A DNA stretch of 64,000 bases from Pyxidicoccus xibeiensis (GCF_024198175.1 NZ_JAJVKV010000004.1:930001-994000), one strand, 5' to 3'; shown: positions 25,955 to 35,342, numbered from the stretch's first letter. Notes: generated by a model from the letters alone, not told the origin. Translations and numbers: made by a program.

Positions 25955-27526
25955 ATGAGCCTTGTCCCTCCCCCGTCCTGGAGCCGGCTGGTCCGCGCCG
26001 CGCTGCCGCTGCTGCTCATGGGCACCGCCGCCGTGGCCGCCGAGCCACCGCCGCTGCCCGCCTTCGACCTGGAGCGCCTGACGGTGACGCCCACCGCACG
26101 CGCGGCGCTGCTGGGCTCGTCCGGCCTGCTGCTGGAGCCGGGGGCGCTGCGGCTGGCGGTGGTGACGCACTACCAGCACCGCCCGCTCGTCGTGGTGCGG
26201 GACGGGCGCCGCGTGGGAGAGGTCGTCCGCGAGCGCGCGCTGCTGCACCTGGCGGCGGCCATGGCGCTGCACCCGCGGCTGGAGGTGGGCGCGGCGATGC
26301 CGGTGCTGGTGGGCCAGGGGGGCATGTCGCTGGCGGGGCTGGGCCTGGGGGAGCTGCGGCGCTCGGGCGCGGGCACGCCGGTGGTGAGCGCGCGCGTGGG
26401 CGTGCTGCGCGAGGCGGACGGCGCGCTGGTGGACCTGGCGGCGGAGGTGGACGTGGGGCTGCCGCTGGGACGCCGCGAGGCGCTGCTGGGCGACGGGCGC
26501 TGGAGCGTGGCGCCGCGGCTGGCGCTGGGCCGGCGGGTGGACGGGATGCGCCTGTCGCTGGAGGCGGGCCCGCGGCTGCGGGGCCGGGTGCAGGTGGGCT
26601 CGCACACGGTGGGCTCGGAGCTGCCGTTCGCGCTGGGGGTGACGAGCGTGGAGGGCCCGCTGCGCGGTGAGCTGAGCGTGCGCGCCGCCGCGCCGCTCAC
26701 CGGCGGGGCCCTGTGGTCCGGTGAGGTGCTGGCCGGCGCGCGCTACCTCTTCAGCGAGCGGCTGGAGGTGTTTGCCCTGGGAGGGCCGGGCCTGGGCGTG
26801 GCGCCCGGGGTGCCCGCGTTCCGCGTGCTGGCCGGCGTGGGCTTCGACCCGCTGGCGGTGCCGCGCCCCAAGCCGCAGGTGCCCGTCGTGGCGCGCGCGC
26901 CGGAGCCGAAGCACGGGGGCGTGCGCGAGGGGCTGCCGGGTGACGGCGCGCTGGCCGTGGTGGACGACCCCGCGTTCGGAGACGGCGCGGCCCCGCCGGA
27001 GCCGGACGCGGTGGAGGTGCCCGACCAGGACGCGGACACGGTGGCGGACGGCGTGGACAACTGCCCGCGCGAGCCGGGCCCGGCCGACAACCAGGGCTGC
27101 CCGGAGTCGGTGCCGCAGGTGGTGTACCTCACGCAGACGCGCATCGAGATTACCGAGCGCATCTTCTTCGCCTTCGACAGGGCGGTGGTGCTGCCGCGCT
27201 CGTACCCGCTGCTGGACCAGGTGGCAAAGGTGATGCTCGAGCACCCGGAGCTGGCGCAGGTGGTGGTGGAGGGGCACACGGACAACATCGGCTCGGCCGC
27301 GTACAACCGGCGCCTGTCGCAGGCGCGCGCGGAGGCGGTGTGCGCGCAGCTGGAGCGCCGGGGGGTGGAGGCGCAGCGGCTGCGCGCGGTGGGCCGCGGC
27401 CCGGACGTGCCCGCGGACACCAATGACACCGCCGCCGGCCGTGAGCGCAACCGCCGGGTGGAGTTCCACATCGTCCCGCCGCCCGCCACCGCGACGCCGG
27501 GCAGCGCCGGGGAGGGCACGCCATGA
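25955..27526 (+). CDS. OmpA-family outer-membrane protein
   Basis: A 523-residue exported protein with a signal peptide ending near AVAAEPP. The first ~310 residues look like a barrel (alternating strands, GLGLGEL, RLALGRRVDG). A calcium-binding thrombospondin-type segment, PDQDADTVADGVDNCPREPG, joins it to a C-terminal OmpA domain of about 130 residues with FFAFDRAVVLP, VVVEGHTDNIGS, NRRLSQARAEAV and NRRVEF, which binds peptidoglycan. It anchors the envelope to the wall. It is divergent from the receptor gene and overlaps the next gene by 4 bp. Confidence 0.87.
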   Translation: MSLVPPPSWSRLVRAALPLLLMGTAAVAAEPPPLPAFDLERLTVTPTARAALLGSSGLLLEPGALRLAVVTHYQHRPLVVVRDGRRVGEVVRERALLHLAAAMALHPRLEVGAAMPVLVGQGGMSLAGLGLGELRRSGAGTPVVSARVGVLREADGALVDLAAEVDVGLPLGRREALLGDGRWSVAPRLALGRRVDGMRLSLEAGPRLRGRVQVGSHTVGSELPFALGVTSVEGPLRGELSVRAAAPLTGGALWSGEVLAGARYLFSERLEVFALGGPGLGVAPGVPAFRVLAGVGFDPLAVPRPKPQVPVVARAPEPKHGGVREGLPGDGALAVVDDPAFGDGAAPPEPDAVEVPDQDADTVADGVDNCPREPGPADNQGCPESVPQVVYLTQTRIEITERIFFAFDRAVVLPRSYPLLDQVAKVMLEHPELAQVVVEGHTDNIGSAAYNRRLSQARAEAVCAQLERRGVEAQRLRAVGRGPDVPADTNDTAAGRERNRRVEFHIVPPPATATPGSAGEGTP

Positions 27527-28440
27527 TTGCTCCGCTGAGCTTCCACATCGTGCGCGCGCAGCTGGCGCGGGCGCTGGCCTTCCTGCTGATGGTGCTGGGG
27601 CTGCTGATGGTGCCCTCCGCCCTCGCGGGCGACCGGCCTGCCCCGGACACGTTCATCCTCACCGCGCCGGACCTCGTCACGACGTCCACCACGGCCACCT
27701 TCACCTTCGAGTCCACCGTGCCGCGGGCCGAGTTCTATTGCGTGCTGGATGACGAGCCCGAGACGCCCTGCCACACCGCCACGTGGGAGCGGGAGGGCCT
27801 CGCCCCGGGAGACCACACGTTCTGGGTGTACTCGGTGAATATGGACAACGGGGTGAGGGACGAGGAGCCCGCGGAGTGGGAGTGGCGGATAGAGGTGGAG
27901 CCTGCGCCCGACGCTGGCGGCCCGGACGGTGGCACGACGGGCGGCGACGCGGGCACGGCCGACGGCGGAACGTCTGGAGGTGATGCGGGCACGGCGGACG
28001 GCGGAACGTCTGGAGGTGATGCGGGCACGGCCGACGGCGGAACGTCTGGAGGTGATGCGGGCACGGCCGACGGTGGCTCGACGGGCGGCGGCGATGCGGG
28101 TCCGGCGGACGGTGGCCCGACAGGTGGCGGCGACGCGGGCACGCCCGCTGGGGACGGTGGTTCGACGAGCGAGGACGCAGGCACGCCGGGCGACGGTGGC
28201 GCCTCGCCGGGGAACGACGCGGGCACGGCCGGCGGGGACGGTGGCGCTCCGGATGAAGGGGACGCCGGCACGCCGGATGGTGGCGCCGACGACGCGGGAG
28301 ACGAGGGCAACCCGGTGTCGCCGGACGCGCTGGACTACCTCGGAGGAGGGGTCGGCTGCACGGGTGCCCCGGCGCCGGGAGCGGTGGTGGCGGGGCTGCT
28401 GTTGCTGGCGCTCGCGCTGCATCGACGCCGTCGGCGCTGA
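27523..28440 (+). CDS. MYXO-CTERM-type secreted protein with DAGTADGG repeats
   Basis: A 305-residue exported protein. The signal region is hydrophobic (AFLLMVLGLLMVPSALAG), followed by one Ig-like beta domain (about 40-130) with a Cys pair (EFYCVLDD, ETPCHTATW). Residues 130-265 are a low-complexity Gly/Asp/Thr/Ala spacer built from 12-residue repeats. The C-terminus has GCTG, a hydrophobic helix and RRRRR, the MYXO-CTERM sorting pattern, in which Cys is lipidated or processed for surface display. ATGA overlap with the OmpA gene points to a joint envelope role. Confidence 0.82.
   Translation: MIAPLSFHIVRAQLARALAFLLMVLGLLMVPSALAGDRPAPDTFILTAPDLVTTSTTATFTFESTVPRAEFYCVLDDEPETPCHTATWEREGLAPGDHTFWVYSVNMDNGVRDEEPAEWEWRIEVEPAPDAGGPDGGTTGGDAGTADGGTSGGDAGTADGGTSGGDAGTADGGTSGGDAGTADGGSTGGGDAGPADGGPTGGGDAGTPAGDGGSTSEDAGTPGDGGASPGNDAGTAGGDGGAPDEGDAGTPDGGADDAGDEGNPVSPDALDYLGGGVGCTGAPAPGAVVAGLLLLALALHRRRRR
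27946..28089 (+). repeat. 36-bp tandem coding repeat
   Basis: Four units start at 27946, 27982, 28018 and 28054. The middle units are nearly identical, the last diverges after 20 bases. They encode DAGTADGGTSGG in the spacer of the MYXO-CTERM protein. Confidence 0.85.
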
Positions 28441-28590
28441 CGGTCGCGGGAACGGAAACCTCCTGGAGGAGGCGGGCCCCGACCGTGCCGCCTTCGGGTG
28501 GCGGGCTCCCGATCCCTCCTGGAAGTTCCCCCTGTCGAGGATCCCGGCCCGGACGCATGGCGCCGCCGGGCCCCGCGCCGAAGGCGGGCC

Positions 28591-29058
28591 CTACCGCTGG
28601 GGCAGGATGGCGGAGGCCACCTGGTTCATCAGCTTGAGCTGGCCCCGGGACATGCGGCGCAGGGTCCGCAGCAGCCGCCGCATCTCCGGCAGGTGGTCCT
28701 TGTCCTTGGAGTCCTCCTCCCACAGGGCCGCGCCGACAGACGCCGCCGTGACGAGCCCCATGCCGACATCCGCGGACAGGCGCAGGGCCAGGCACAGGCG
28801 GAACAGGGTGGGCACGCTGGGCATCATCCTCCCCCGCTCCATGCGCCCGTAGACCTCCGCGGCGATGCCAACGCGCTCGGCGACGTCCGCCTGCGTCAGA
28901 CCCGCGCTCATCCGAGCGGACCGGGCCGCCTCGCCGACGCTCGCCGCCAGGCGCCTCTCCAGTTGCTGACGCGACATCCTGGCGCGGTCCGTCGTGCTGC
29001 GACGCCGGGGCCGGGGCCGCTTGCGGGGGGAAGCGGAACCTTCGAGGTGGGTCTTCAC
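28591..29058 (-). CDS. XRE-family helix-turn-helix regulator
   Basis: About 155 residues. A basic N-terminal tail (many Arg/Lys) precedes an HTH of XRE type, ARMSAGLTQADVAERVGIAAEVYGRMERG, then a helical C-terminal part that likely dimerises. I take the GTG at 29058 because AAGG lies about eight bases upstream; the ATG at 28977 would give a shorter protein that starts right at the HTH domain. It is divergent from the Ser/Thr kinase gene with a long spacer and probably controls itself. Confidence 0.75.
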   Translation of the reverse strand: MKTHLEGSASPRKRPRPRRRSTTDRARMSRQQLERRLAASVGEAARSARMSAGLTQADVAERVGIAAEVYGRMERGRMMPSVPTLFRLCLALRLSADVGMGLVTAASVGAALWEEDSKDKDHLPEMRRLLRTLRRMSRGQLKLMNQVASAILPQR

Positions 29059-29457
29059 CGCGTCAACCTTGTGAGTACGGGCCGAAGCCACGGTCTGCGC
29101 AGGAACAGGCCGCCTTCGGTCGGGAGTTCTTCCCGGCTTATAACCCAGCAAGTGAGTAGGCGATATACCGATATGGCGGGTAGTGTCCCGACCCGGAAAC
29201 GCACTGGGACGCCCAGTGCACGGGCCGCTGGACCTGGCAGGTACAGCCCCCTCTCCGGGCCGCATCCCGAGACCGGCTGTCCCACCAGGAACCACACCCC
29301 CGCGGCCGGGTGGCCCGTGCCCGCGGGCGTTCCTCTCAGCCGCTGATAACGCCCGGGGCAGGCACTACCCATCGGGTGACTTCTGGACGTGGGACGACCA
29401 TACTCGCAGGGTGAGCCGCCGGACCCATGAGGTCCGTCCGGTCCGAGGAGAGTCGCC
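29059..29457. promoter_or_regulatory. 399-bp divergent spacer between XRE and kinase genes
   Basis: No gene seen. A less GC-rich patch around 29135-29185 holds a short direct repeat, CGATATACCGATAT, a plausible site for the neighbouring XRE protein or a promoter. The rest is plain high-GC sequence. Confidence 0.35.
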
Positions 29458-30603
29458 ATGTCGTCCCCGCCGCCCGAGGTCCCCCCTCCGCCGCCCGTGC
29501 TGCTGCGCTCCGGCCGCACCTCGTACGAGTTCGTCCGCTCCCTGGGCCCCGCCCACCATGGGGAGCTGGTGCTCGCCCGCCGTCTCTATGAAGGGGGCTT
29601 CGGCGGCTATGCCGTCCTCAAGCGCCCGCTGACCACCGTCGCGGAGGCGCCCCGCCGGCTGCTGGAGGAGGGCCGCCTCACCGCGCAGCTCCACCACCCC
29701 AACATCGTCTCCGTCCACCACCTCAAGGGCCCCGACGAGGCCCCGGTGCTCGTCTTCGAGCACACCCCCGGCCACCGCCTCGACACGCTGCTGGAGGCCT
29801 CCGCCCGCGCCGAGCTCCCCATCTCCGAGGGCTTCGCCCTCTACGTCACCGCCGAAATCGCCGACGCGCTCCACCACGCCCACAACCTCACCGACGAGCA
29901 CGGCCGCGCGCTGGAGGTCGTCCACCGCGACGTGGGCCCCCACAACATCCTCATCACCGAGCACGGCGCGGTGAAGCTGCTCGACTTCGGCGCCGCCTGG
30001 TCGCGCCTCACCGGCCGGGTGGGCACCGAGGACGGGGACCTGCAGGGCAGCCTCGCCTACGCCGCCCCCGAGCACGTGGCCCGGATTGGCCTGGACGGCC
30101 GGGCGGACCTGTTCGCGCTCGGCATCGTCCTGCTCCAGCTGCTCACCGGCCGCCACCTCTTCGAGGGCGCGGACCGCTTCGACGCCGAGCGCCGCCGCCG
30201 CCGCGAGCGCCGCCTCGTCCAGGACTCCAGCCTGCGCGAGCAGGCGCTGGCCGCCGCCATGCACGAGGCCGTCAGCCAGGCCGCCACCTACGAGCTCAAG
30301 ACGCGCATCCTCGGCTACGGCCACGCGGACCTGGACGAGGCCACGCGCGCGGTGCCCGCCGCGCTGGCGCCCCTCGTACAGAAGGCCCTCGCCCCCGACA
30401 GGGTGGAGCGCTTCACCACCGGCGCCGAGCTCGCCCGCGCCCTGCGCGAGCACCTGCGCCGCGCCGGCCCGCCCTTCGGCCGCCCGGAGGCCCTCGCCGA
30501 GCTGGCCGGCCTGCGCTACGCCGCGCTGCGCGTGCAGGGCGGCGAGTCTCCGGAAGAGGCCCTGGAGGACAGACTCCTGCCGGAGGACGACCCGGACGCC
30601 TGA
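29458..30603 (+). CDS. Eukaryotic-like Ser/Thr protein kinase
   Basis: A 381-residue soluble kinase. After a Pro-rich start the kinase fold shows AVLKRP (VAIK-type Lys), EEGRLTAQLHHPNI (helix C Glu), VVHRDVGPHNIL (catalytic Asp and Asn, with Gly where Lys is usual), LLDFGAA (DFG) and AYAAPEH (APE). All main catalytic residues are present, so it should be active. No PASTA, TPR or membrane part; the C-terminal ~100 residues are helical. Typical of myxobacterial Pkn signalling proteins. A receiver-only protein follows 108 bp later. Confidence 0.88.
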   Translation: MSSPPPEVPPPPPVLLRSGRTSYEFVRSLGPAHHGELVLARRLYEGGFGGYAVLKRPLTTVAEAPRRLLEEGRLTAQLHHPNIVSVHHLKGPDEAPVLVFEHTPGHRLDTLLEASARAELPISEGFALYVTAEIADALHHAHNLTDEHGRALEVVHRDVGPHNILITEHGAVKLLDFGAAWSRLTGRVGTEDGDLQGSLAYAAPEHVARIGLDGRADLFALGIVLLQLLTGRHLFEGADRFDAERRRRRERRLVQDSSLREQALAAAMHEAVSQAATYELKTRILGYGHADLDEATRAVPAALAPLVQKALAPDRVERFTTGAELARALREHLRRAGPPFGRPEALAELAGLRYAALRVQGGESPEEALEDRLLPEDDPDA

Positions 30604-30711
30604 ATTCCGGCCACGGTACGGTGTTCTTGTGAACATCCGGGGCGTCCACGGCAGGACGTACGGCACGTCCGCCCGCTGGCGGCCATTGGACGTCGGTACA
30701 AGACTGGCGCC

Positions 30712-31080
30712 ATGTCCTCGCCCAACCTCGTCCTCCTGGTGGAAGACCACGCCGACAGCCGCGAGCTGCTGGAAGAGTTCCTGACGATGGAGGGGTTCGC
30801 GGTGGAGACGGCGGGCAATGGCCTGTCCGCGTGGGAGCGCCTGCGCCGGCTGCCGCGCCCGGACGCGGTGCTGCTGGACTTGATGATGCCGGTGATGAGC
30901 GGCTGGGAGCTGATGCGTCACGTCCGCGAGGACGCCCAGCTGCGCACCCTGCCCGTGGTGGTGGTGTCCGGCGCGGGCAATGCCCAGGCGCTGCCCGAGG
31001 GCATCCTCGCCACCGTGCCCAAGCCGGTGGACCTGGGCGAGCTGCGCGACACCCTCACCCGCGTGGTGGGCCTGGGCTGA
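30712..31080 (+). CDS. Single-domain response regulator (CheY-like)
   Basis: A 122-residue receiver domain with no output part: LLVEDHADS, phospho-Asp in VLLDLMMPVMSG, VVVSGAGNA and VPKPVDLGE. Its stop lies inside the 3' end of the histidine kinase on the opposite strand (26-bp overlap). It probably passes phosphate between kinases or binds a partner protein. The convergent kinase is the likely source of phosphate. Confidence 0.87.
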   Translation: MSSPNLVLLVEDHADSRELLEEFLTMEGFAVETAGNGLSAWERLRRLPRPDAVLLDLMMPVMSGWELMRHVREDAQLRTLPVVVVSGAGNAQALPEGILATVPKPVDLGELRDTLTRVVGLG

Positions 31081-33520
31081 CGGAGCGAGGCAGCGTCACC
31101 CGGAACGTGGTGCCCGTCTCGGCGGTGGAGGTCACCTCGATGCGGCCCCCGTGCCCCTTCACCACCTGCTCGACGATGTAGAGCCCCAGCCCCAGGCCGC
31201 CGCCCACCCCGCCGCCCTGGCTGGCCGCGGCGCCCCGGCGGAACGGGTCGAACAGGCGCGGCTGCACGTCGGCGGGGATGGGCTCGCCCGGGTTGTGCAC
31301 CTCCAGCACCACCGCCTCGCCCGCGTCCGAGAGGTTGAAGGTGACGGGCGCGTCCGGCGCGCTGTACTGGAGCGCGTTGCCGCCCACGTTGCTCACCACC
31401 TGCAGCAGCCGGTCCGCGTCCCACTCGCCGTCATAGCGCCCCGCGGCCACCTGCAGCCGCACGCTGCGCTCGGGCCAGGCCGCCTCCAGCTCCTCCACGC
31501 CCTGCCGCACCACCGTGCGCAGGTCTCCCGGCACGCGCTGGATGGGGATGCCGCCGCCCAGCCGGCCCCGGGTGAAGTCCAGCAGCTCCGAAATCATGCG
31601 CTTCATCCGGTCGCTGGAGCGGGCCAGGCGCGTGACGAGCCGCCGCTCGCGCTCGGGCAGCGCCTCGCTGTGCAGCAGCTGCGTGGCGGACAGCTGGATG
31701 GCGTTGAGGGGGTTGCGCAAGTCGTGGCTGACGATGGCGATGAGCCGCTCGCCGAAGAGGGCCGCCTGCAGCGCGGCCTCCTGGGCGCGGCGCCGCTCGG
31801 TGACGTCCACCATGGTGGCCACGCCCGCGACGATGGTGCCCTCCCGGTCCCGGATGGGCGTGCTGGAGACGAGCACGGTGATGCGCTGGCCGTCCTCGCG
31901 CAGGATGAGCTGCTCCTCGCCCTGGACGACCTCGCCGTGGCGCAGGCTGCGCGTCAGGGGCCACTCCTCGGTGGCGTAGGAGCGCCCGTCCGGGTGCAGC
32001 GCGCGGGTGTAGTCGCGCGAGTAGTCCTCCAGGGAGGCGGCGGGCCGGAAGGGCCTGCCGGTGAGCACCTCCACGTGCCGGCTGGCCATCAGCAGGCGGC
32101 CGCTGGGCGCCTCGGCGATGAAGACGCCGGCGGGCATCTGGTCCAGCACCGAGGCCAGCCGGGCCCGCTCGCCTTCGATGGCGGACAAGAGCCGCTGCCG
32201 GTCCGCCTCCACCGCGCGGCGCTGGGTGATGTCCAGCACGGTGGCCACGCGCTGGGACACCAGGCCCGTCTCGTCGCGGAAGGCCGTCACGTGGGTGAAG
32301 GCGGGGAAGCGGCTGCCGTCCTTGCGCAGGTGCAGCGACTCGTATTCGTGGGAGGGCTTGGAGTTGGCGGCGGACACGTGCCGGGGCAGCACGCCGCGCG
32401 CCTCCGGGGCGAAGGTCTCCTCCAGCGGCCGGCCCTTCAGCTCCTCCGGCGTGTAGCCGTGCATGCGCGCGAAGGCGGGGTTGACGTCGCGCAGGACGTT
32501 GTCTTCGGAGCTGACCACCGCCACGCCCACGCCCAGCCGCGTGAAGACCTGCTCCCAGCGCCGCAGGCCGGCCTCGCTGTCGCGCAGGCGGGCCAGGGAC
32601 GCCTCGGCCTCGGCGCGGGCCGCGCGCTCGCGGGCATGGGCCTGCGCCTGGGCGAGCAGCGCGGTGGTGCGCGCCGCCATGGCGCGAAACAGCAGCAAAT
32701 CCTCCTCGGACAGCTCGCTGCTGGCGCGGCTGCCCATGAGCGCCACGCCCAGCAGCTCCTCGTCGAGCACCAGCGGTGCGCCGTACAGCGCGCGCAGGCC
32801 CGCGGCGCGCAGGGACGGCTCGTTCACCCGGGCGTCACCGGCGGCCTCGTGGACCAGCAGCGGCTGGCGGATGGCGGCGACGGTGCCCGCGAAGCCCTCG
32901 CCCATGGGGACGTGGACTCCGGCCGTCATGCCCTCCCCCACCGCGCACTCCACGCGCAGCGAGTCGCCTTCCTTGAGGAGCACGGCGGCCACGTCGACGG
33001 CGGCCACCGTCTCTCGCAGCACCTGGAGGAGGCGCGGCAGGAAGCTGGCCACGTCCGCGTTGCCGAGGGCGGCGGTGCTGATGCGGTCCAGCGCCTGCAG
33101 CGTGCGCTCGCGCGCGCGGGCGTAGCGGCTGACGGAGGCCGCCACGGCCTCGTCCATGGCCTCGTGGAAGACGCGCTCCTCTTCCGGGTGCGGCGGCGCG
33201 GCGGAGCCCCGGGCGGTCCACAGGCGCAAGACGCAGGTGCGCAGCAGGCGGTACTCCGTCACGACCTGGCGGAGGTTGAAGCCCTCGCCCAGGCGCTCCA
33301 GGGCATGGAGGTCCGGGATGGGGCCCAGGCCCGTGGCCACCTCGCCCGGGGGCCGCTGGCGCATGAGGCCGGCGACGACGTCCAGCAGCCGGGGCAGCCC
33401 GTCCCTCAGCGCGAGCCGTGACAGGGCCTGAGCGGCGGGAATGGCGCGCACCTCCGCCTCCCACGCCTCCATGATGGCGTCCCGGTGCTGGAGCAGGAAG
33501 TCAGCCAGGGAAATGGACAC
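31055..33520 (-). CDS. GAF/PAS sensor histidine kinase with N-terminal helical sensor
   Basis: About 821 residues. The first ~150 residues form an all-helical RsbR-N/globin-like sensor (FLLQHRDAIMEAWEAEVR). A GAF domain (about 170-320) and two PAS domains follow (VFTRLGVGVAVVSSEDNVL, then DQMPAGVFIAEAPSGR). The core has H-box VSHDLRNPLNAIQLSA, N-box VSNVGGNALQYS and GLGLYIVEQVVKGHGG. I take the GTG at 33520 where the sensor begins; another GTG at 33580 would add 20 Pro/Arg-rich residues. The 3' end overlaps the convergent receiver gene. Confidence 0.86.
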   Translation of the reverse strand: MSISLADFLLQHRDAIMEAWEAEVRAIPAAQALSRLALRDGLPRLLDVVAGLMRQRPPGEVATGLGPIPDLHALERLGEGFNLRQVVTEYRLLRTCVLRLWTARGSAAPPHPEEERVFHEAMDEAVAASVSRYARARERTLQALDRISTAALGNADVASFLPRLLQVLRETVAAVDVAAVLLKEGDSLRVECAVGEGMTAGVHVPMGEGFAGTVAAIRQPLLVHEAAGDARVNEPSLRAAGLRALYGAPLVLDEELLGVALMGSRASSELSEEDLLLFRAMAARTTALLAQAQAHARERAARAEAEASLARLRDSEAGLRRWEQVFTRLGVGVAVVSSEDNVLRDVNPAFARMHGYTPEELKGRPLEETFAPEARGVLPRHVSAANSKPSHEYESLHLRKDGSRFPAFTHVTAFRDETGLVSQRVATVLDITQRRAVEADRQRLLSAIEGERARLASVLDQMPAGVFIAEAPSGRLLMASRHVEVLTGRPFRPAASLEDYSRDYTRALHPDGRSYATEEWPLTRSLRHGEVVQGEEQLILREDGQRITVLVSSTPIRDREGTIVAGVATMVDVTERRRAQEAALQAALFGERLIAIVSHDLRNPLNAIQLSATQLLHSEALPERERRLVTRLARSSDRMKRMISELLDFTRGRLGGGIPIQRVPGDLRTVVRQGVEELEAAWPERSVRLQVAAGRYDGEWDADRLLQVVSNVGGNALQYSAPDAPVTFNLSDAGEAVVLEVHNPGEPIPADVQPRLFDPFRRGAAASQGGGVGGGLGLGLYIVEQVVKGHGGRIEVTSTAETGTTFRVTLPRSVSPGPPRG

Positions 33521-33673
33521 GGTGTCTTTCGTCCGCGGCCGGGCCGGGCCCGCGGCGGGGTCCGATGTAAGGCCGCGCACGCTGGGATGACAACCGCGAA
33601 GCGCAGCGCGCCGTCCGGGCGTGCCTGCGGTGAACGTCCAGGAGGGGCCTGGGGACGCGCGCCGCCCCCCGCC

Positions 33674-34051
33674 TCACTCCCGCGGGCAGTAGCCCGCCAC
33701 GGCGCTCAGCAGGGCGGGAATCTCGAACGGCTTGCGAATCATGGCGCTGGCCCCCTCCGGCGGCTCCCGCACCGACGCGGAGAACACCACCACGGGCACC
33801 TGGCTCAGCACCGGGTCCGCGCGAAACCGCTCCATGAAGGCGAAGCCGTCCATGACGGGCATCATCAGGTCCAGCAGCACCACGCAGGGCATGTGCCCCA
33901 TGTGCCCCAGCTCCTCCAGCGCGTCCCGGCCGTTCTCCGCCACATGGACCACGAAGCCCTCGTCCTCGAGGATGTCGGCCACCGCGGCGCGCAGGTCCGC
34001 GTCGTCCTCCACCACGAGAACGGAATTCACACGGCTGGCCGAGGGCTCCAT
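33674..34051 (-). CDS. Single-domain response regulator
   Basis: A 125-residue receiver domain: VLVVEDDADL, phospho-Asp in VLLDLMMPVMDG, VVFSASVRE and IRKPFE. The ATG at 34051 has a good CTGGAGA site. The longer frame upstream is not needed. It sits upstream of the large GAF/PAS kinase on the same strand (about 150 bp) and is a likely partner of that kinase. Confidence 0.86.
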   Translation of the reverse strand: MEPSASRVNSVLVVEDDADLRAAVADILEDEGFVVHVAENGRDALEELGHMGHMPCVVLLDLMMPVMDGFAFMERFRADPVLSQVPVVVFSASVREPPEGASAMIRKPFEIPALLSAVAGYCPRE

Positions 34052-34168
34052 GTTCTCCAGGTTAATACCCCCACCTGACGTGCGAGCCCCGCCCACCAGC
34101 AACCGACTGGGGGCCTGCATGGCAGCACCCCACTCCCAGCCCGGGTCCGTTCCGCCCCACTCGGCGCT

Positions 34169-34420
34169 TCAGCGGACGTGGGCTTGGGGCGCCTGCACGT
34201 GCGTGAGCCGCAGCAGCCCGTGTCCCGGGTCCAGGTGGTAGCGGACGCGGAAGCCGGAATCGAGCACCACGAGTCCGGACTGTCCCAGGACGAGCGGCCC
34301 GTCGAGCGGGAGTCCAGCGGCGAGCGCGCCCAGCTCGCATTGGACCTGCTCCCGCATCGATGAAGGGCACCCGCTGAGGGTCCGGAGTGCACGCGGCGCC
34401 AGCTGGAGACGAAGGGCCAT
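34169..34420 (-). CDS. Small RelE/ParE-fold-like protein
   Basis: An 83-residue protein. The pattern of an N-terminal strand and helix pair (LRLQLAPRALRTLSG, REQVQCELGALA) followed by three strands (GLVVLDSG, FRVRYHLD, LLRLTHV) resembles the RelE/ParE toxin fold. No antitoxin gene is beside it. The C-terminus of the divergent receiver protein aligns along its length (for example LRTLxGPVS). It may be a stand-alone binding or nuclease-like unit. The family call is tentative, made from strand pattern only. Confidence 0.5.
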   Translation of the reverse strand: MALRLQLAPRALRTLSGCPSSMREQVQCELGALAAGLPLDGPLVLGQSGLVVLDSGFRVRYHLDPGHGLLRLTHVQAPQAHVR

Positions 34421-34640
34421 GACCCTTCCAGACTGGCGACCTCCACCCCTACGAACAAGCCGTACTGGAGGTCCAGGACACCCGTCGGGTTCCCGCACCT
34501 TGCGGGGGGCTCTCCTCCACACCTGCGTGGGGAGTCCGAAATGCCTCCGCGCTGTCGGACAGCCAACGCACGTCAGGTCCCTCACTGGCGCAAACCTCTT
34601 GCGGGGGATACCAGAGGGGTGTCTTTCCCGGCCCACTGAA

Positions 34641-35330
34641 ATGTCCACGAACGTCCAGCACCTGCTCCTCATCGAGGATGACTCCACCTGGCGGGAGTGC
34701 CTCGTCGACGCGGTGCGGGCGGAAGGCGTCACCGTCTCGCACGCCAGGGACGGGGTGGAGGCGCTGGAGTGGCTGCGCACGCGGCCTCGCGCCGGGCACC
34801 CCGACCTCATCCTGCTGGACCTGCTGCTGCCGAGGATGGACGGGTGGGAGCTGTACAGCCAGCTGCGGACGACGGAGCGGCTGCGGCACCTGAACGTGCT
34901 GATGTTCTCCGCGGCGCTGAACGGGCAGGAGCCGCCGCTGGACGGCGTGGTGGGCTACCTGCGCAAGCCCCACGCGCCCGAGGCGATGCTGGGCGACCTG
35001 CGCGCGCAGCTCCGCCAGCTTCCCGAGACGGCTCCGAGGGAGCCCTCCGGACCGTACGAGCTGCGCTTCGTGGAGGAGGTGTCCCTCCAGCTGCGCACGC
35101 TGCCGGGCCCCGTGAGTCACGCGGTGCGCATGCACCTGCTACGCGCGGCGGAGCTGGTGGGCACGGAGCTGCCCATGGCCTCCACGTGGCTGCAGGCGCT
35201 GCCGGGCACCCCACCCTCACTGCTGGTGACGGTGGAGGGCGTGCAGGTGATGCTGGAGGTGGACGACACGGAGCGCGCGCTCACCGCCACCGTGTCCTTC
35301 GTCCCCTCGCACCTGCTGCGCGGCTGCTGA
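34641..35330 (+). CDS. Receiver domain fused to a RelE/ParE-like C-terminal domain
   Basis: A 229-residue protein. The receiver (1-120) has LLLIEDDSTW, phospho-Asp in LILLDLLLPRMDG, LMFSAAL and LRKPHAPE. After a short linker, residues 135-225 repeat the strand/helix pattern of the divergent small protein: LRFVEEVSLQLRTLPGPVS, then VEGVQVMLEVDD and ALTATVSFVP. So a receiver seems to control a RelE-like output. Start at 34641 (ATG, within TGAAATG). I do not know this architecture from characterised proteins. Confidence 0.7.
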   Translation: MSTNVQHLLLIEDDSTWRECLVDAVRAEGVTVSHARDGVEALEWLRTRPRAGHPDLILLDLLLPRMDGWELYSQLRTTERLRHLNVLMFSAALNGQEPPLDGVVGYLRKPHAPEAMLGDLRAQLRQLPETAPREPSGPYELRFVEEVSLQLRTLPGPVSHAVRMHLLRAAELVGTELPMASTWLQALPGTPPSLLVTVEGVQVMLEVDDTERALTATVSFVPSHLLRGC

Positions 35331-35342
35331 GCGCCGCCCGGC

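Noticed and set aside
34169..34420. A classical toxin-antitoxin pair
   Set aside because: The small RelE-like gene has no adjacent antitoxin gene. The divergent partner is a receiver fusion 220 bp away.
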